The notes under the pieces were generated by a model. It did no database searches. It saw only the letters and a program-made list of their open reading frames with translations, and had not been told where the DNA came from. Below, piece after piece: positions 31,868-40,232 of a stretch of DNA of 64,000 nt. The DNA is from Nocardiopsis ganjiahuensis DSM 45031 (lineage in GTDB: Bacteria > Actinomycetota > Actinomycetes > Streptosporangiales > Streptosporangiaceae). The DNA lies in the NCBI RefSeq assembly GCF_000341085.1, contig NZ_ANBA01000008.1:1-64000 (forward strand), read 5' to 3'. Position 1 is the stretch's first letter. Every line of letters begins with the position of its first letter. The position numbers were made by a program, and so were the translations under genes.

Positions 31868-32407
31868 ATGGCCCCCGTCGTGGAGTCGGTCAGCAGCAGT
31901 CCCGAGCACACCTTCAGCAAACCCGTCCGGCCGCGGATCCGGTTGCTGGCCGGGTTGGGGGTGGAAGGGGACGCGCACCTGGGGACGACGGTCAAGCACC
32001 GCTCCAGGGTGGCGGCCGATCCCACCCGGCCCAACCTGCGCCAGGTGCATCTGATACACGCCGAACTCCTGGAGGAGGTCGCCCTGGCCGGGTTCGAGGT
32101 CGCGCCGGGACAGATGGGCGAGAACATCACCACCCGCGGTCTGGACCTGTTGGGGTTGTCCCGGGGCACGGTGCTCGGCCTGGGGCGGGCGCGGGTGCAG
32201 ATCACCGGGCTGCGCAACCCGTGTGCGCAGATCGACGGGTTCTCCCAGGGGCTGCTCAGGCAGATGGTGTACCGGGACGAGCGGGGCGAACTGGTGCGCA
32301 GGGCCGGGGTGATGGGTGTGGTGTTGGAGGGCGGTGTGGTCGAGCCGGGGACGGCGGTACAGGTGTGGGAGCCCGAAGGGGCGCATCTGCCCCTGGAACG
32401 GGTCTGA
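31868..32407 (+). CDS. MOSC domain-containing protein
   Basis: A 179-residue protein consisting of one MOSC (molybdenum cofactor sulfurase C-terminal) domain. Seen: GLGVEGDAHLGTTVKHRSR, NLRQVHLIHAELLEEV, GQMGENITTRGLDLLGL, and LRNPCAQIDGFSQGL with the single conserved Cys. The family carries or transfers sulfur or binds molybdenum cofactor intermediates; small stand-alone members are of unknown substrate. ATG 31868 has AGGAGGG at proper spacing. No molybdopterin gene is close. A GC hairpin follows at 32453. Confidence 0.87.
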   Translation: MAPVVESVSSSPEHTFSKPVRPRIRLLAGLGVEGDAHLGTTVKHRSRVAADPTRPNLRQVHLIHAELLEEVALAGFEVAPGQMGENITTRGLDLLGLSRGTVLGLGRARVQITGLRNPCAQIDGFSQGLLRQMVYRDERGELVRRAGVMGVVLEGGVVEPGTAVQVWEPEGAHLPLERV

Positions 32408-32452
32408 GAAAAACAGGGGTCCGCGGGTCGCTGAAACAGCCCTCCGGGGCGG

Positions 32453-32477
32453 GCCGCCCCGCCCCGGGCGGGGCGGC
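32453..32477. terminator. GC hairpin between convergent genes
   Basis: Perfect 11 bp stem (32453-32463 with 32467-32477) with a 3-base loop, between the MOSC gene and the convergent nucleotidyltransferase gene. No T tract. Confidence 0.5.
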
Positions 32478-32578
32478 GGCACATGGCGACCTCCTGGTTG
32501 ACGCACCGTCCCCTGACCGGGCGGAGCCGGGAGTTGACCCGGTTGCAGGGGGTCAGCCGGCAGGCTGTGCCGCTCCGG

Positions 32579-33400
32579 TCAGGGGCGGGGTGCTTTGAGG
32601 CCGTGGGCGGCGGTGTACTCCTGGGACAGCCACGGCGCGAGGTCCTCGACGAGTTCGCGCAGGTGGTCGGGGTCGGCGGTGGGCTGCTGGGCGGTGCGGG
32701 CGGTGGCGCGCATCTGCTGGTGGCGTTGGGGGTGGTAGTGGCCGAAGACGTCCGCGGCCAGGTTCAGGTCGCTGGTCCAGCCGCCCCAGGCGGGCATGAC
32801 CAGGGTGAATCCGGCGCGGACGAGGCGGCGGGAGATGCCCCGGCTCAGACGGCGCCGTTCGGTGTCGGTGCCGGCCTGGTCGAGGGTGGTGCGCCAGCGG
32901 GGCAGGGACAGGTGCAGGTCGCCGTTGGTCTCACGGGCCACAAGGCTGGTGGGCCGGTAGTCGGGTAGCTGTCGGGCCAGGTCGGGGCCGGTCAGCGGGG
33001 TGCACAGGCAGGAGACGAAGAACCCGGAGTCGTGGAGTTCGAGGTCGCTGGTCAGGTTGGGTGCCGAGTCCAGGAGGATGCCGCCGCCCTCCACCTGGGG
33101 GAAGGCTGCGTCGATCTCCTGCTCCAGGGTGCGGGCCCGGTCGCGGTCGTCCTGGTCGGGGGCGGTGTGCAGGGCCACCAGGGCGTCCAGGTCCGATACT
33201 CCGGGGACGGCGTTGCCGCGGGGGATGCTGCCGTAGAGGTAGGCGCTGTGCATCCGGGGCCCGAAGACGTCGTTCAGGCGGGTGCGCAGGGTCTGGACCA
33301 CGGGGGCGAAGGCGGCGGGGACCCGGTCCAGGGATCCTTCGCGGGTGATGGTGCCGTCGGGGTTGAGGCCTTGGACCGGGGGCAGGGGCGGTGGTGTCAC
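32579..33400 (-). CDS. Nucleotidyltransferase domain protein (aminoglycoside adenylyltransferase-like)
   Basis: A 273-residue protein. The Pol-beta-type nucleotidyltransferase core is seen at residues about 45-75: SAYLYGSIPRGNAVPGVSDL with the catalytic GS and the DxD-like DLDALVAL. A helical C-terminal domain (RRLSRGISRRLVRAGFTLV, LNLAADVFGHYHP) resembles the substrate-binding part of AadA-like enzymes, but the match is loose. It would transfer AMP or another nucleotide to an unknown acceptor. GTG 33400 is chosen because GGAG lies 8 bases upstream; the in-frame reading to 33607 is Pro-rich and not family-like. Confidence 0.75.
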   Translation of the reverse strand: MTPPPLPPVQGLNPDGTITREGSLDRVPAAFAPVVQTLRTRLNDVFGPRMHSAYLYGSIPRGNAVPGVSDLDALVALHTAPDQDDRDRARTLEQEIDAAFPQVEGGGILLDSAPNLTSDLELHDSGFFVSCLCTPLTGPDLARQLPDYRPTSLVARETNGDLHLSLPRWRTTLDQAGTDTERRRLSRGISRRLVRAGFTLVMPAWGGWTSDLNLAADVFGHYHPQRHQQMRATARTAQQPTADPDHLRELVEDLAPWLSQEYTAAHGLKAPRP

Positions 33401-33729
33401 GGGGTGGCTCCGGTGGGGTACGGACGGCGACGTCGACGTGAGCCTCCGGTGGGGGTGGTGGGGCGTTTCGGTGCCTGGGCCGGGTCCGGGCGCTGGGCCG
33501 GGGTCACGATCTGCATGGGGTGCATGCTCGCAGGGGCGTTGTCGGCAGGCAAGCGGATTTGTGCCGGTCAGGCCGTTGGGCCGTGTTTCCGGTAGTGCTG
33601 GCACCACCGTTCTTGGTGGGCAGGACTGGACCTGGAAGAGGGTGTCTGCGTCATCGTGCCAGGGGCACCCGCGGTTCTAGCGTGGAACACATCAGAAAGC
33701 CTGTTGTACGCGGAACTTCGGGGAGAAAC

Positions 33730-34557
33730 ATGGTCGCGGCGGGCCCATCCACCATCTCGGACACCGACCCGCTGCGCTATGAGCGCACTGTGGAGTACGG
33801 CGTGCGCCTGCTCGCCTGTGACGGCACCGAGGACGGCCGGATCGTGGAGGAGCTGGGGGACGCGGCCACCGCGGACCATGTCGCGGTCCTGGTGCCGGGT
33901 AACGACAACTACCTGGGCAACTACTTCAACCAGAAGCGGGCCACGCGGCCGCGCGCCAACGCCGAGACACTGCTGAACACGATGCGTGAGGTGGCGCCCG
34001 GTGAGCGTGTGGCGGTGGTGGTGTGGGTGGGTTACCGGACCCCGCGCGGGTTCGGGGAGGCGGTCTCGCGCCGCCCGGCCATGGACGGGGCCCGGGATCT
34101 GGCCCGGTTGACGCGGTTCCTGCCCAGTTCGGCGCGGGTGACGCTGGTGGGGCACAGCTACGGCACGGTGGTGTGCGGTCTGGCCCTGGAACAGGGGCGG
34201 GTCAGTGACTGTGTGGCGCTGGGCAGTCCCGGTATGGGCACCCGGACCCGCCAGGAACTGGGGTTCGAGGGCAACCTGTGGGCGGCCCTGGGCCCCAGCG
34301 ACTGGATCCGGTTCTTTCCCCGGGGGCACGTGGGCGAGGTCGGGCACGGGCCCTCACCGATGCGGCGGGGGTACGGGGCCCGGGTGTTCGAGACCGGTGA
34401 CATCCCCGGGCACTGCTCGTACTACCTGCAGGGCAGTGAGTCGGTGCGCAACATCGCGCGGATCGCGCTGGGGCGCTACGACGAGGTGACCCCGGTGACG
34501 GTGCCGGTGCCGCGGCGGGTCCGGAGTGAGCAGGTCAGGGAGGTGGCGTTGTCATGA
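33730..34557 (+). CDS. DUF1023-type alpha/beta hydrolase
   Basis: A 275-residue alpha/beta hydrolase of the DUF1023 family. Visible: VAVLVPGNDNYLGNYFNQ, VAVVVWVGYRTP, AMDGARDLARLTRFLP, the nucleophile elbow VTLVGHSYGTVV, and VALGSPGMGTRTRQELG. There is no signal peptide. The GGGGAG ribosome-binding site precedes ATG 33730. Its stop overlaps the start of the DrrA-like gene by 4 bases (ATGA), so the two are translationally coupled and the three genes to 36406 form one operon. Pairing a hydrolase with an exporter suggests processing of an exported lipid or natural product, or resistance to one (inference). Confidence 0.85.
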   Translation: MVAAGPSTISDTDPLRYERTVEYGVRLLACDGTEDGRIVEELGDAATADHVAVLVPGNDNYLGNYFNQKRATRPRANAETLLNTMREVAPGERVAVVVWVGYRTPRGFGEAVSRRPAMDGARDLARLTRFLPSSARVTLVGHSYGTVVCGLALEQGRVSDCVALGSPGMGTRTRQELGFEGNLWAALGPSDWIRFFPRGHVGEVGHGPSPMRRGYGARVFETGDIPGHCSYYLQGSESVRNIARIALGRYDEVTPVTVPVPRRVRSEQVREVALS

Positions 34558-35516
34558 GCGGCGAACCGGTGATCCTGGCCGAGGGGCTGCGCAAGCTCTA
34601 CCCGGGCGGCAAGGTCGCCCTGGAGGGGGTGGACCTGGCTGTGGCGCCGGGGACCGTGCACGGGTTGCTGGGCCCCAACGGGGCGGGTAAGACCACGTCG
34701 GTGCGGGTGCTGGCCACGCTGTTGGGGTTCGACGGGGGGCGGGCCCGGGTGGCTGGGGCCGACGTGGCCACCCAGGCCCGGTTGGTGAGGTCGCGGATCG
34801 GGTTCGTGGGCCAGTACGCGGCGGTGGACGAGATCCTCAGCGGGCGCCGCAACCTGGAGATGTTCGGGCGCCTCTACCACCTGGGGCGGCGCCGGTCCAA
34901 GGAGCGGGCCGCGGAACTGCTGGAGCGCTTCGACCTGGCGGGGGCCGCGGACCGGTCGGTGCGGACCTATTCGGGTGGGATGCGCCGCCGGTTGGATCTG
35001 GCGGCCGGGTTGGTGCTCGATCCCAGGGTGCTGTTCCTGGACGAGCCCACGACGGGGCTGGATCCGCGCAGCCGCGCCGAGGTGTGGCGGGCCGTGCGTG
35101 AACTGGTGGCGGCGGGTACCACGGTGCTGCTGACCACGCAGTACCTGGAGGAGGCCGACCGGTTGGCCGATCGGGTCTCGGTGGTGGACGCGGGCAGGGT
35201 GATCGCCGAGGGCAGCCCGGAGGAGTTGAAGTCGCGGGTGGGCGGCGGCCGGGTGGAGGTCGTGGTGGCCCGCGCCGAGGAGTTGGCGGTGGCCGCGGAG
35301 GTGCTGGGCCGAATGGCCGGGGCGCCGCCGGAGGTGGACCGGGACGCGCTGAGCGTGCGCGCTTGCATGGGCGGGCGGGGTGCGGCGCTGGCCAAGGTGG
35401 TGCGGGCTCTGGACGAGGCGGGTCTGGACGTGGAGGACATCGCGTTGCGCCGTCCGACGCTGGACGACGTGTTCCTGAGTCTGACCGGGCACCAGAGCGG
35501 GGAGGAGCCATCATGA
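34554..35516 (+). CDS. drrA: Daunorubicin resistance-type ABC transporter ATP-binding protein
   Basis: A 320-residue ATPase of the DrrA family. Walker A LLGPNGAGKTTSVRVLATLL, Q-loop GFVGQYAAVDEILSG, signature YSGGMRRRLDLAAGLV, Walker B VLFLDEPTTGLDPRSRAEVW and switch His equivalent LLTTQYLEEADRLAD are all present; TTQYLEEAD with Gln in place of His is characteristic of DrrA-type ATPases. The C-terminal 90 residues are the DrrA regulatory domain (LRRPTLDDVFLSLTG). It powers the membrane partner encoded next, with a 4-base ATGA overlap. The exported compound is unknown. Confidence 0.93.
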   Translation: MSGEPVILAEGLRKLYPGGKVALEGVDLAVAPGTVHGLLGPNGAGKTTSVRVLATLLGFDGGRARVAGADVATQARLVRSRIGFVGQYAAVDEILSGRRNLEMFGRLYHLGRRRSKERAAELLERFDLAGAADRSVRTYSGGMRRRLDLAAGLVLDPRVLFLDEPTTGLDPRSRAEVWRAVRELVAAGTTVLLTTQYLEEADRLADRVSVVDAGRVIAEGSPEELKSRVGGGRVEVVVARAEELAVAAEVLGRMAGAPPEVDRDALSVRACMGGRGAALAKVVRALDEAGLDVEDIALRRPTLDDVFLSLTGHQSGEEPS

Positions 35517-36406
35517 GCGTCACACCGGCGGGACCGGGCGTGGGCGGGCCGGAGGGTTTCGAAGCGGTGGTTCCCGAGGGTGAGCCGCGGGGGCCGCGCG
35601 CGTGGGTTGCCCGTGCGGGGTGGGCGGTGGCCGACTCGGCGGTGGTGGCGCGCCGTTACCTGGCGCACCTGGTGTACAAGCCCGACGAGGTGGTCGGCAC
35701 TCTGATGATCCCGGTGCTGGCGGTGCTGTTGTTCGGGTTCGTCTTCGGGGAGGCGATGGGTGCGGCCATGGGGGTGGGCGGTGAGGACTACCGTGACTTC
35801 CTGATGCCGGGGTTGTTCGCGTTGACGATGGCGTTCGGGATCGGGAACACGACGATCGCGGTGGTCACGGATGTGGGCCGTGGTGTGGTGGACCGGTTCC
35901 GGACGCTGCCGATGGCGCCCTCGGCGTTGTTGGTGGGGCGCAGTATGGCCGATGTGGTCTCGGCGATGGTGGACCTGGTGGTCCTGGTGGGGATGGGGTT
36001 GCTGATCGGGTGGCAGTGGCACAACGGTCCCGGGGCGGCGTTGGCGGCGCTGGGTTTGCTGTTGCTGTTGCGGTTGGCGTTCACCTGGATCGGGATCTAC
36101 CTGGGGTTGCTGGTGCGTAGCCCGGAGGCGGCGATGAAGTTCTTCTCGCTGGTGTTTCCGTTGGCGATGGTGGCGGAGACGTTCGTGCCCACCGAGGTGA
36201 TTCCGCCCTGGTTGGCGCCGGTGGCCGAGTGGAATCCGCTCTCGGCGACGGTGTTGGCCTGTCGGGAGTTGTTCGGCAACACCACGGTGGTGGGTGAGTC
36301 GTGGGTGGCGCAGAACGCTCTGCTCATGGCGGTGGTGTGGCCGTTGGTGTTGTTGGCGGTGTTCGTTCCGCTGGCGCTGCGGCGTTATCGGAAGCTGAGT
36401 CGTTGA
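35513..36406 (+). CDS. drrB: ABC-2 type transporter permease, DrrB family
   Basis: A 297-residue membrane protein with six hydrophobic segments after a 45-residue cytosolic leader. Family blocks include VARRYLAHLVYKPDEVVGTL, FLMPGLFALTMAFGIGNTTI, VVDRFRTLPMAPSALLVGR and the C-terminal PPWLAPVAEWNPLSATVLAC. It forms the channel of a DrrAB-type exporter. ATG 35513 overlaps the drrA stop by 4 bases. Its last 22 bases overlap the 3' end of the convergent gene 36385-36879. Confidence 0.92.
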   Translation: MSVTPAGPGVGGPEGFEAVVPEGEPRGPRAWVARAGWAVADSAVVARRYLAHLVYKPDEVVGTLMIPVLAVLLFGFVFGEAMGAAMGVGGEDYRDFLMPGLFALTMAFGIGNTTIAVVTDVGRGVVDRFRTLPMAPSALLVGRSMADVVSAMVDLVVLVGMGLLIGWQWHNGPGAALAALGLLLLLRLAFTWIGIYLGLLVRSPEAAMKFFSLVFPLAMVAETFVPTEVIPPWLAPVAEWNPLSATVLACRELFGNTTVVGESWVAQNALLMAVVWPLVLLAVFVPLALRRYRKLSR

Positions 36407-36879
36407 GCGCGGTGGCGGGCCAGGTCGCGGGCCAGGTGTGAGCGGTGCAGGCGGCGTGTGCGGCGCAGCCGGGCCAGGTCGGCTCGGTTCTGGTGGGAGA
36501 GCTGCAGGTGGAAGTAGTTGAGGTGCTCGATGAGTGCGAACGCCCACAGGGCTGCCCCCGGCCACAGGTGGGTGCCGTGGGCGCCCTGGGCTCCGGACCA
36601 GGCGATGAGGATGCCGCCCAGGGCGAACAGGGCGGTGTTGAGGTGGCACAGCGCTCCCAGGAGGGCGATTCCCGGTGGGTGTGGTGCGCGGGTGCGGAGT
36701 TGGCGGAGTTTGAGCCACCAGTACGTGCCGCCCTGTCCCAGGAGGAGGGCCAGCAGGGCGAAGCCGACCAGGTTGGCGGTGCTGGGGGGTGTGTGGAGGA
36801 GCCCGAACAGCACCGCTGCGAACAGGACGATGTTGACGTGTTCGAGGACGGCGAGGCTGCGTAGGCGAGAGGGGATCAC
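36385..36879 (-). CDS. Small integral membrane protein
   Basis: A 164-residue protein with four hydrophobic segments (VNIVLFAAVLFGLLH, LVGFALLALLLGQGGTYWWL, LCHLNTALFALGGILIAW, WPGAALWAFALIEHLNYFHL) and a very basic tail (ARLRRTRRLHRSHLARDLAR). The family is not recognised by name. GTG 36879 is the only start before the first membrane segment, with a weak ribosome-binding site. The gene converges on drrB and overlaps its end by 22 bases, so the two 3' ends are antisense to each other. Confidence 0.7.
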   Translation of the reverse strand: MIPSRLRSLAVLEHVNIVLFAAVLFGLLHTPPSTANLVGFALLALLLGQGGTYWWLKLRQLRTRAPHPPGIALLGALCHLNTALFALGGILIAWSGAQGAHGTHLWPGAALWAFALIEHLNYFHLQLSHQNRADLARLRRTRRLHRSHLARDLARHRAQRLSFR

Positions 36880-37037
36880 GTTCTGATTATCGTCCGGAGC
36901 GGGCGTTCGCGGGGTGTGGGAGCTGTTGTTGTCGCTTCAGTGGGGTGGTGGAGGCGGCGGGTGGGTTCCTCGGGTCGTGGTGGCGGGTGTGTGGTGGGAG
37001 CCCCCGGCGGGGCGGGTCGGTGGTTCGGTGTTAGGGG

Positions 37038-37781
37038 TCAGGTGCGGGTGAGGAACTGGGCGAACGTGGTGCGGCCCACGGCCTGGTCCGGGGTCAGGTG
37101 GGCTCCGGAGCGGTAGGCGGCGAAGACCGCTCCGGGTAGGCGCAGCGGTACCGGGCGGCGCGGGGTCGCGGTGGCCTGCAGGTAGGTGGCGGCCAGGTCG
37201 TGGAAGGACTCCACCTGGGGTCCGCCCAGGTCGGCCACGCGTCCGGCGGGTTCTTCCTGGGCCAGGCGGGCCAGGCGTAGGGCGACCTCGGCCGGGTCGA
37301 CGGGCTGGACGTCGATGTCGGGGTAGGGCATCAGGGGCAGGCGGGCCGCGCGGGCGCACAGGGCCGCCACGAGCTGGTGGAACTGGGTGGTGCGCAGGAC
37401 GGTCACGCCCAGGCCGCAGGTGAGCAGGGCCTGCTCGACGGTGTGTTTGGTGCGGTAGTAGCCCAGGGGGATGCGGTCGCAGCCGACGATGGAGACGTAG
37501 ACCAGGTGGGTGACTCCGGCGGTGCGGGCGGCGCGGATGAGGTGGGTGGCGGCCTGGAGGTCGCCGCCGGTGGGGTTGGTGGCGCAGTGCACGACGGTGT
37601 GGATGCCGGTCAGGGCGTCGTGGAGTCCGTGGCCGGTGCGCAGGTCCACGGCGTGGGCGGTGTCCTGCAGGGAGCCGGGGTGGCGGCTCAGGGTGTGGAC
37701 CGGGTGGTCGGTGCGGCGCAGTTGTTCCACGAGTGGGGCGCCCAGGGTTCCGGTGGCTCCGGTGACCAGGATCGTGTTCAC
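37038..37781 (-). CDS. NAD(P)-binding SDR-type protein (NmrA/YwnB-like)
   Basis: A 247-residue atypical short-chain dehydrogenase. The cofactor motif is TILVTGATGTLGAPLVEQLR, followed by VHTLSRHPGSLQD, VVHCATNPTGGDL, and VTHLVYVSIVGCDRIPLGYYRTKHTVE with Tyr and Lys in the active-site spacing. The C-terminal half resembles NmrA-like or NADH:flavorubredoxin-type sugar-epimerase relatives. It could be an oxidoreductase or a redox sensor. GTG 37781 has GGAGG at good spacing. It is divergent from the GlcD-like gene and may share its promoter region. Confidence 0.83.
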   Translation of the reverse strand: MNTILVTGATGTLGAPLVEQLRRTDHPVHTLSRHPGSLQDTAHAVDLRTGHGLHDALTGIHTVVHCATNPTGGDLQAATHLIRAARTAGVTHLVYVSIVGCDRIPLGYYRTKHTVEQALLTCGLGVTVLRTTQFHQLVAALCARAARLPLMPYPDIDVQPVDPAEVALRLARLAQEEPAGRVADLGGPQVESFHDLAATYLQATATPRRPVPLRLPGAVFAAYRSGAHLTPDQAVGRTTFAQFLTRT

Positions 37782-38019
37782 GTCCCCACCTCCGCGGCCG
37801 TTGTCGGCGCTTGTCGGGCTTCGGTGGTCCACGCTAACACCGCGTACGGGTGATTTTGGGGACTTTTGGTGGGGTTTCGGTGCGCGTCGTCGCAGGGTGG
37901 CCCGGGGTGTGCGAACCCCGTGGGCGGCCCGGGGCGCGGGTCCTGCGGGGGCAGGGATCGCACTCGTTCGAAGGGCCGGTCCCGCCCTCCGGTGTGGGTT
38001 GTGTGGTGGGTTGTCCGGT

Positions 38020-38056
38020 TAGAGTGCTGGGCAGCGTCGGCGCAGTGAGCGCCGAC
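38020..38056 (+). promoter_or_regulatory. Promoter and 5' UTR hairpin of the GlcD-like gene
   Basis: A -10-like TAGAGT at 38020-38025 is followed in the predicted leader by a perfect 8 bp stem (38036-38043 with 38049-38056, loop AGTGA) that ends 9 bases before the AGGAG ribosome-binding site. It may stabilise the mRNA or control translation. The -35 box is weak. Confidence 0.4.
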
Positions 38057-38079
38057 ACACAGTGGTGAGGAGTGTGCCC

Positions 38080-39495
38080 ATGTCCGTGGTCGTCGAGGAG
38101 CTGTTGGCCGCGATCGGAGCGGAACAGGTGGTCACCGATCCCGCGGTGATGGAGGGCTACTCGCACGACGAGGCCGAGTGGGCGCCCTACGGCGGACCGG
38201 TCGCCGTGGTGCGGCCCCGGGACACCGCTGACGTGGCCCGGGTGGTGCGCATCTGCGCCGGGCGCGGGGTCGCTCTGGTCGGGCGCGGGGCCGGGACCGG
38301 TCTGTCGGGCGCGGCCAACGCCGCCGAGGGCTGGGTGGTGGTCTCCTTCGAGCGGATGAACCGGGTGCTGGAGGTGGACCCCGTCCAGCAGACCGTCACG
38401 GTCCAGCCGGGTGTGGTCAACAACGACCTGCGTGAGCGGGTCGCCCAGGACGGTCTGTGGTACCCGCCGGACCCGGCCTCGGCGCCGTGGTCGACGATCG
38501 GCGGGAACGTGGCCACCAACGCGGGCGGGCTGTGCTGCGTCAAGTACGGGGTCACCCGGGACTACGTGCTGGGCATGGAGGCCGTGGTGGGCACCGGTGA
38601 GGTGGTGCGGCTGGGCAGGACCACCGCCAAGGGGGTGACCGGGTACGACCTGGCCGGGCTCATGGTGGGTTCGGAGGGCACGTTGGGCCTGGTCACCGAG
38701 GTGACGTTGCGGCTGGTGCCGCTGCGCCGGGGTGTGGAGCACACGGTGGTGGGCTACTTCGACTCCCTGGTGGACGCCGGGCGGGCGGTCGCCGCGGTCT
38801 CGGCGGCGGGCATCGTCCCCTCGGCGCTGGAGCTCATCGACCGGTTCTGCCTGCAGGCTGTGGACGAGTGGAAGAACATGGGGCTGTCCGCCGAGGGTGA
38901 GGTGCTGCTGCTGGCCCGCAGCGACCTGCCCGGGGCTTCGGGGCAGGAGGAGGCCGACCGGATCCTGGAGTGCTTCGAGCAGGAGAAGGCGGTCTACGCG
39001 GTGCGTTCCACCGACGAGGAGGAGGCCGAGGCGCTCTTCCAGGCGCGGCGGCTGGCCTACCCGGCGCTGGAGCGGTTGGGGCCCTTGCTGACCGAGGACG
39101 TGTGCGTGCCCAAGGCGAAGGTGCCGCACATGTTGGAGGCGATCGAGGCGGCCGGGGAGCGCTTCGACACCAAGATCGGCAACATCGCCCACGCCGGGGA
39201 CGGGAACCTGCACCCGTTGTTCATCGTGCCGGCCGGTGACGAGGAGGCCAAGAACCGGGCCAAGCAGGCGTTCGAGGTGATCGTGGACGAGGCCTTGGCG
39301 GTGGGTGGGACGGTCACCGGCGAGCACGGGGTGGGCCTGTTGAAGATGCGCGGCGCCGCCGACGAGCTGGGCCCGCACGTGTTGGCGATGCACCGGGCGG
39401 TCAAGGGCGCGCTGGACCCCGAGGGGATCTTCAACCCGGGCAAGGTGTTCGCCGTGCAGGAGGCGGCTGCTTCGACTCAGCGGCTTCGGGCGTAG
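38080..39495 (+). CDS. FAD-linked oxidase, GlcD/D-lactate dehydrogenase family
   Basis: A 471-residue FAD-binding PCMH-type oxidoreductase. The FAD domain shows VALVGRGAGTGLSGAANA, VQPGVVNNDLRERVAQDGLW, PPDPASAPWSTIGGNVATNAGG and YGVTRDYVLGMEAV; the C-terminal domain has NIAHAGDGNLHPLFIVP, TVTGEHGVGLLKM and LDPEGIFNPGKVF, with the two metal- or substrate-binding His motifs. It would oxidise glycolate, D-lactate or a related 2-hydroxy acid. ATG 38080 has AGGAG upstream. The partner subunits GlcE/GlcF are not adjacent. Its last 19 bases overlap the end of the convergent MerR gene. Confidence 0.9.
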   Translation: MSVVVEELLAAIGAEQVVTDPAVMEGYSHDEAEWAPYGGPVAVVRPRDTADVARVVRICAGRGVALVGRGAGTGLSGAANAAEGWVVVSFERMNRVLEVDPVQQTVTVQPGVVNNDLRERVAQDGLWYPPDPASAPWSTIGGNVATNAGGLCCVKYGVTRDYVLGMEAVVGTGEVVRLGRTTAKGVTGYDLAGLMVGSEGTLGLVTEVTLRLVPLRRGVEHTVVGYFDSLVDAGRAVAAVSAAGIVPSALELIDRFCLQAVDEWKNMGLSAEGEVLLLARSDLPGASGQEEADRILECFEQEKAVYAVRSTDEEEAEALFQARRLAYPALERLGPLLTEDVCVPKAKVPHMLEAIEAAGERFDTKIGNIAHAGDGNLHPLFIVPAGDEEAKNRAKQAFEVIVDEALAVGGTVTGEHGVGLLKMRGAADELGPHVLAMHRAVKGALDPEGIFNPGKVFAVQEAAASTQRLRA

Positions 39496-40190
39496 TCCTC
39501 CAGGTGGGCGGCGGCGGTGAGCATGGCCCGCGAGCGCCGGGTGAGTTCGCCGCCGCGCTGGGCCAGGGCCGCGTGCAGGGCCTGGCTGTCGCCGCTGCGG
39601 CGGAGTTCGGCCATGACCGGGGGGATGTCGGGCAGCGGGTAGCGGACCTGGCGGAGCAGGTGCACCATGCGGGCCTCGCGTACGTCGGCGGGGGTGTAGA
39701 GGCGGTAGCCGGTGGGGTGCTCGCGCCGGGGGGCGAGCAGCCCGGCCTCCTCCCACACGCGCAGGGTGGAGGTGCGCACCCCCAGGTGGGCGGCGAGCTC
39801 GCCGATGCGCAGGTCACCGCTGGGGGCGGCGGGTGCTCGGGGGGTCTGTTCGGCGATCGCTTCCAGGGCCTGGCCGGCGGTGTGCAGGGCGGTGCGCTGT
39901 TCGTGCAGGGTGTGGTGGGCGGCGTCGATCAGTGCCAGTGCCCCGGGCAGGTCCTCGGCGTGCACGGCGGCCATGATCTGGCGTGCGGTGGTGCTGCCCA
40001 GACCCGCGCTCAGGGCGCGGAAGGTGAGCAGGGCCCGGCGGTGGTCGTCGGTGAAGACCCGGTACCCCGAAGGGGTGCGGGTGGTCGGGGGCAGGATGCC
40101 CTCGTCGGCGTGGTTGCGCACCTGTTGGGTGGAGATGCCGGCGGCTCGGGCCAGGTCGACGGGGCGCAGCCGGTGCGTGGGCTCGTCCAA
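39477..40190 (-). CDS. MerR-family regulator with two MerR HTH domains
   Basis: A 237-residue protein with two complete winged MerR headpieces. The first (residues about 8-75) is DLARAAGISTQQVRNHADEG with GYRVFTDDHRRALLTF; the second (about 125-195) is IGELAAHLGVRTSTLRVWEEAG with GYRLYTPADVREARMVHLL. Helical linkers follow each. No metal-binding Cys set is seen. Tandem MerR proteins of this type (TioE-like) occur in actinobacteria, where targets are mostly unknown. A TTG start at 40190 is supported by GAGGAA seven bases upstream. It is followed by the GlcD gene in convergent orientation. Confidence 0.83.
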   Translation of the reverse strand: MDEPTHRLRPVDLARAAGISTQQVRNHADEGILPPTTRTPSGYRVFTDDHRRALLTFRALSAGLGSTTARQIMAAVHAEDLPGALALIDAAHHTLHEQRTALHTAGQALEAIAEQTPRAPAAPSGDLRIGELAAHLGVRTSTLRVWEEAGLLAPRREHPTGYRLYTPADVREARMVHLLRQVRYPLPDIPPVMAELRRSGDSQALHAALAQRGGELTRRSRAMLTAAAHLEDYARSR

Positions 40191-40232
40191 CGTGTGTTCC
40201 TCGCGCGTGTGTGGTGGTGGGTGCTGTGGCCC

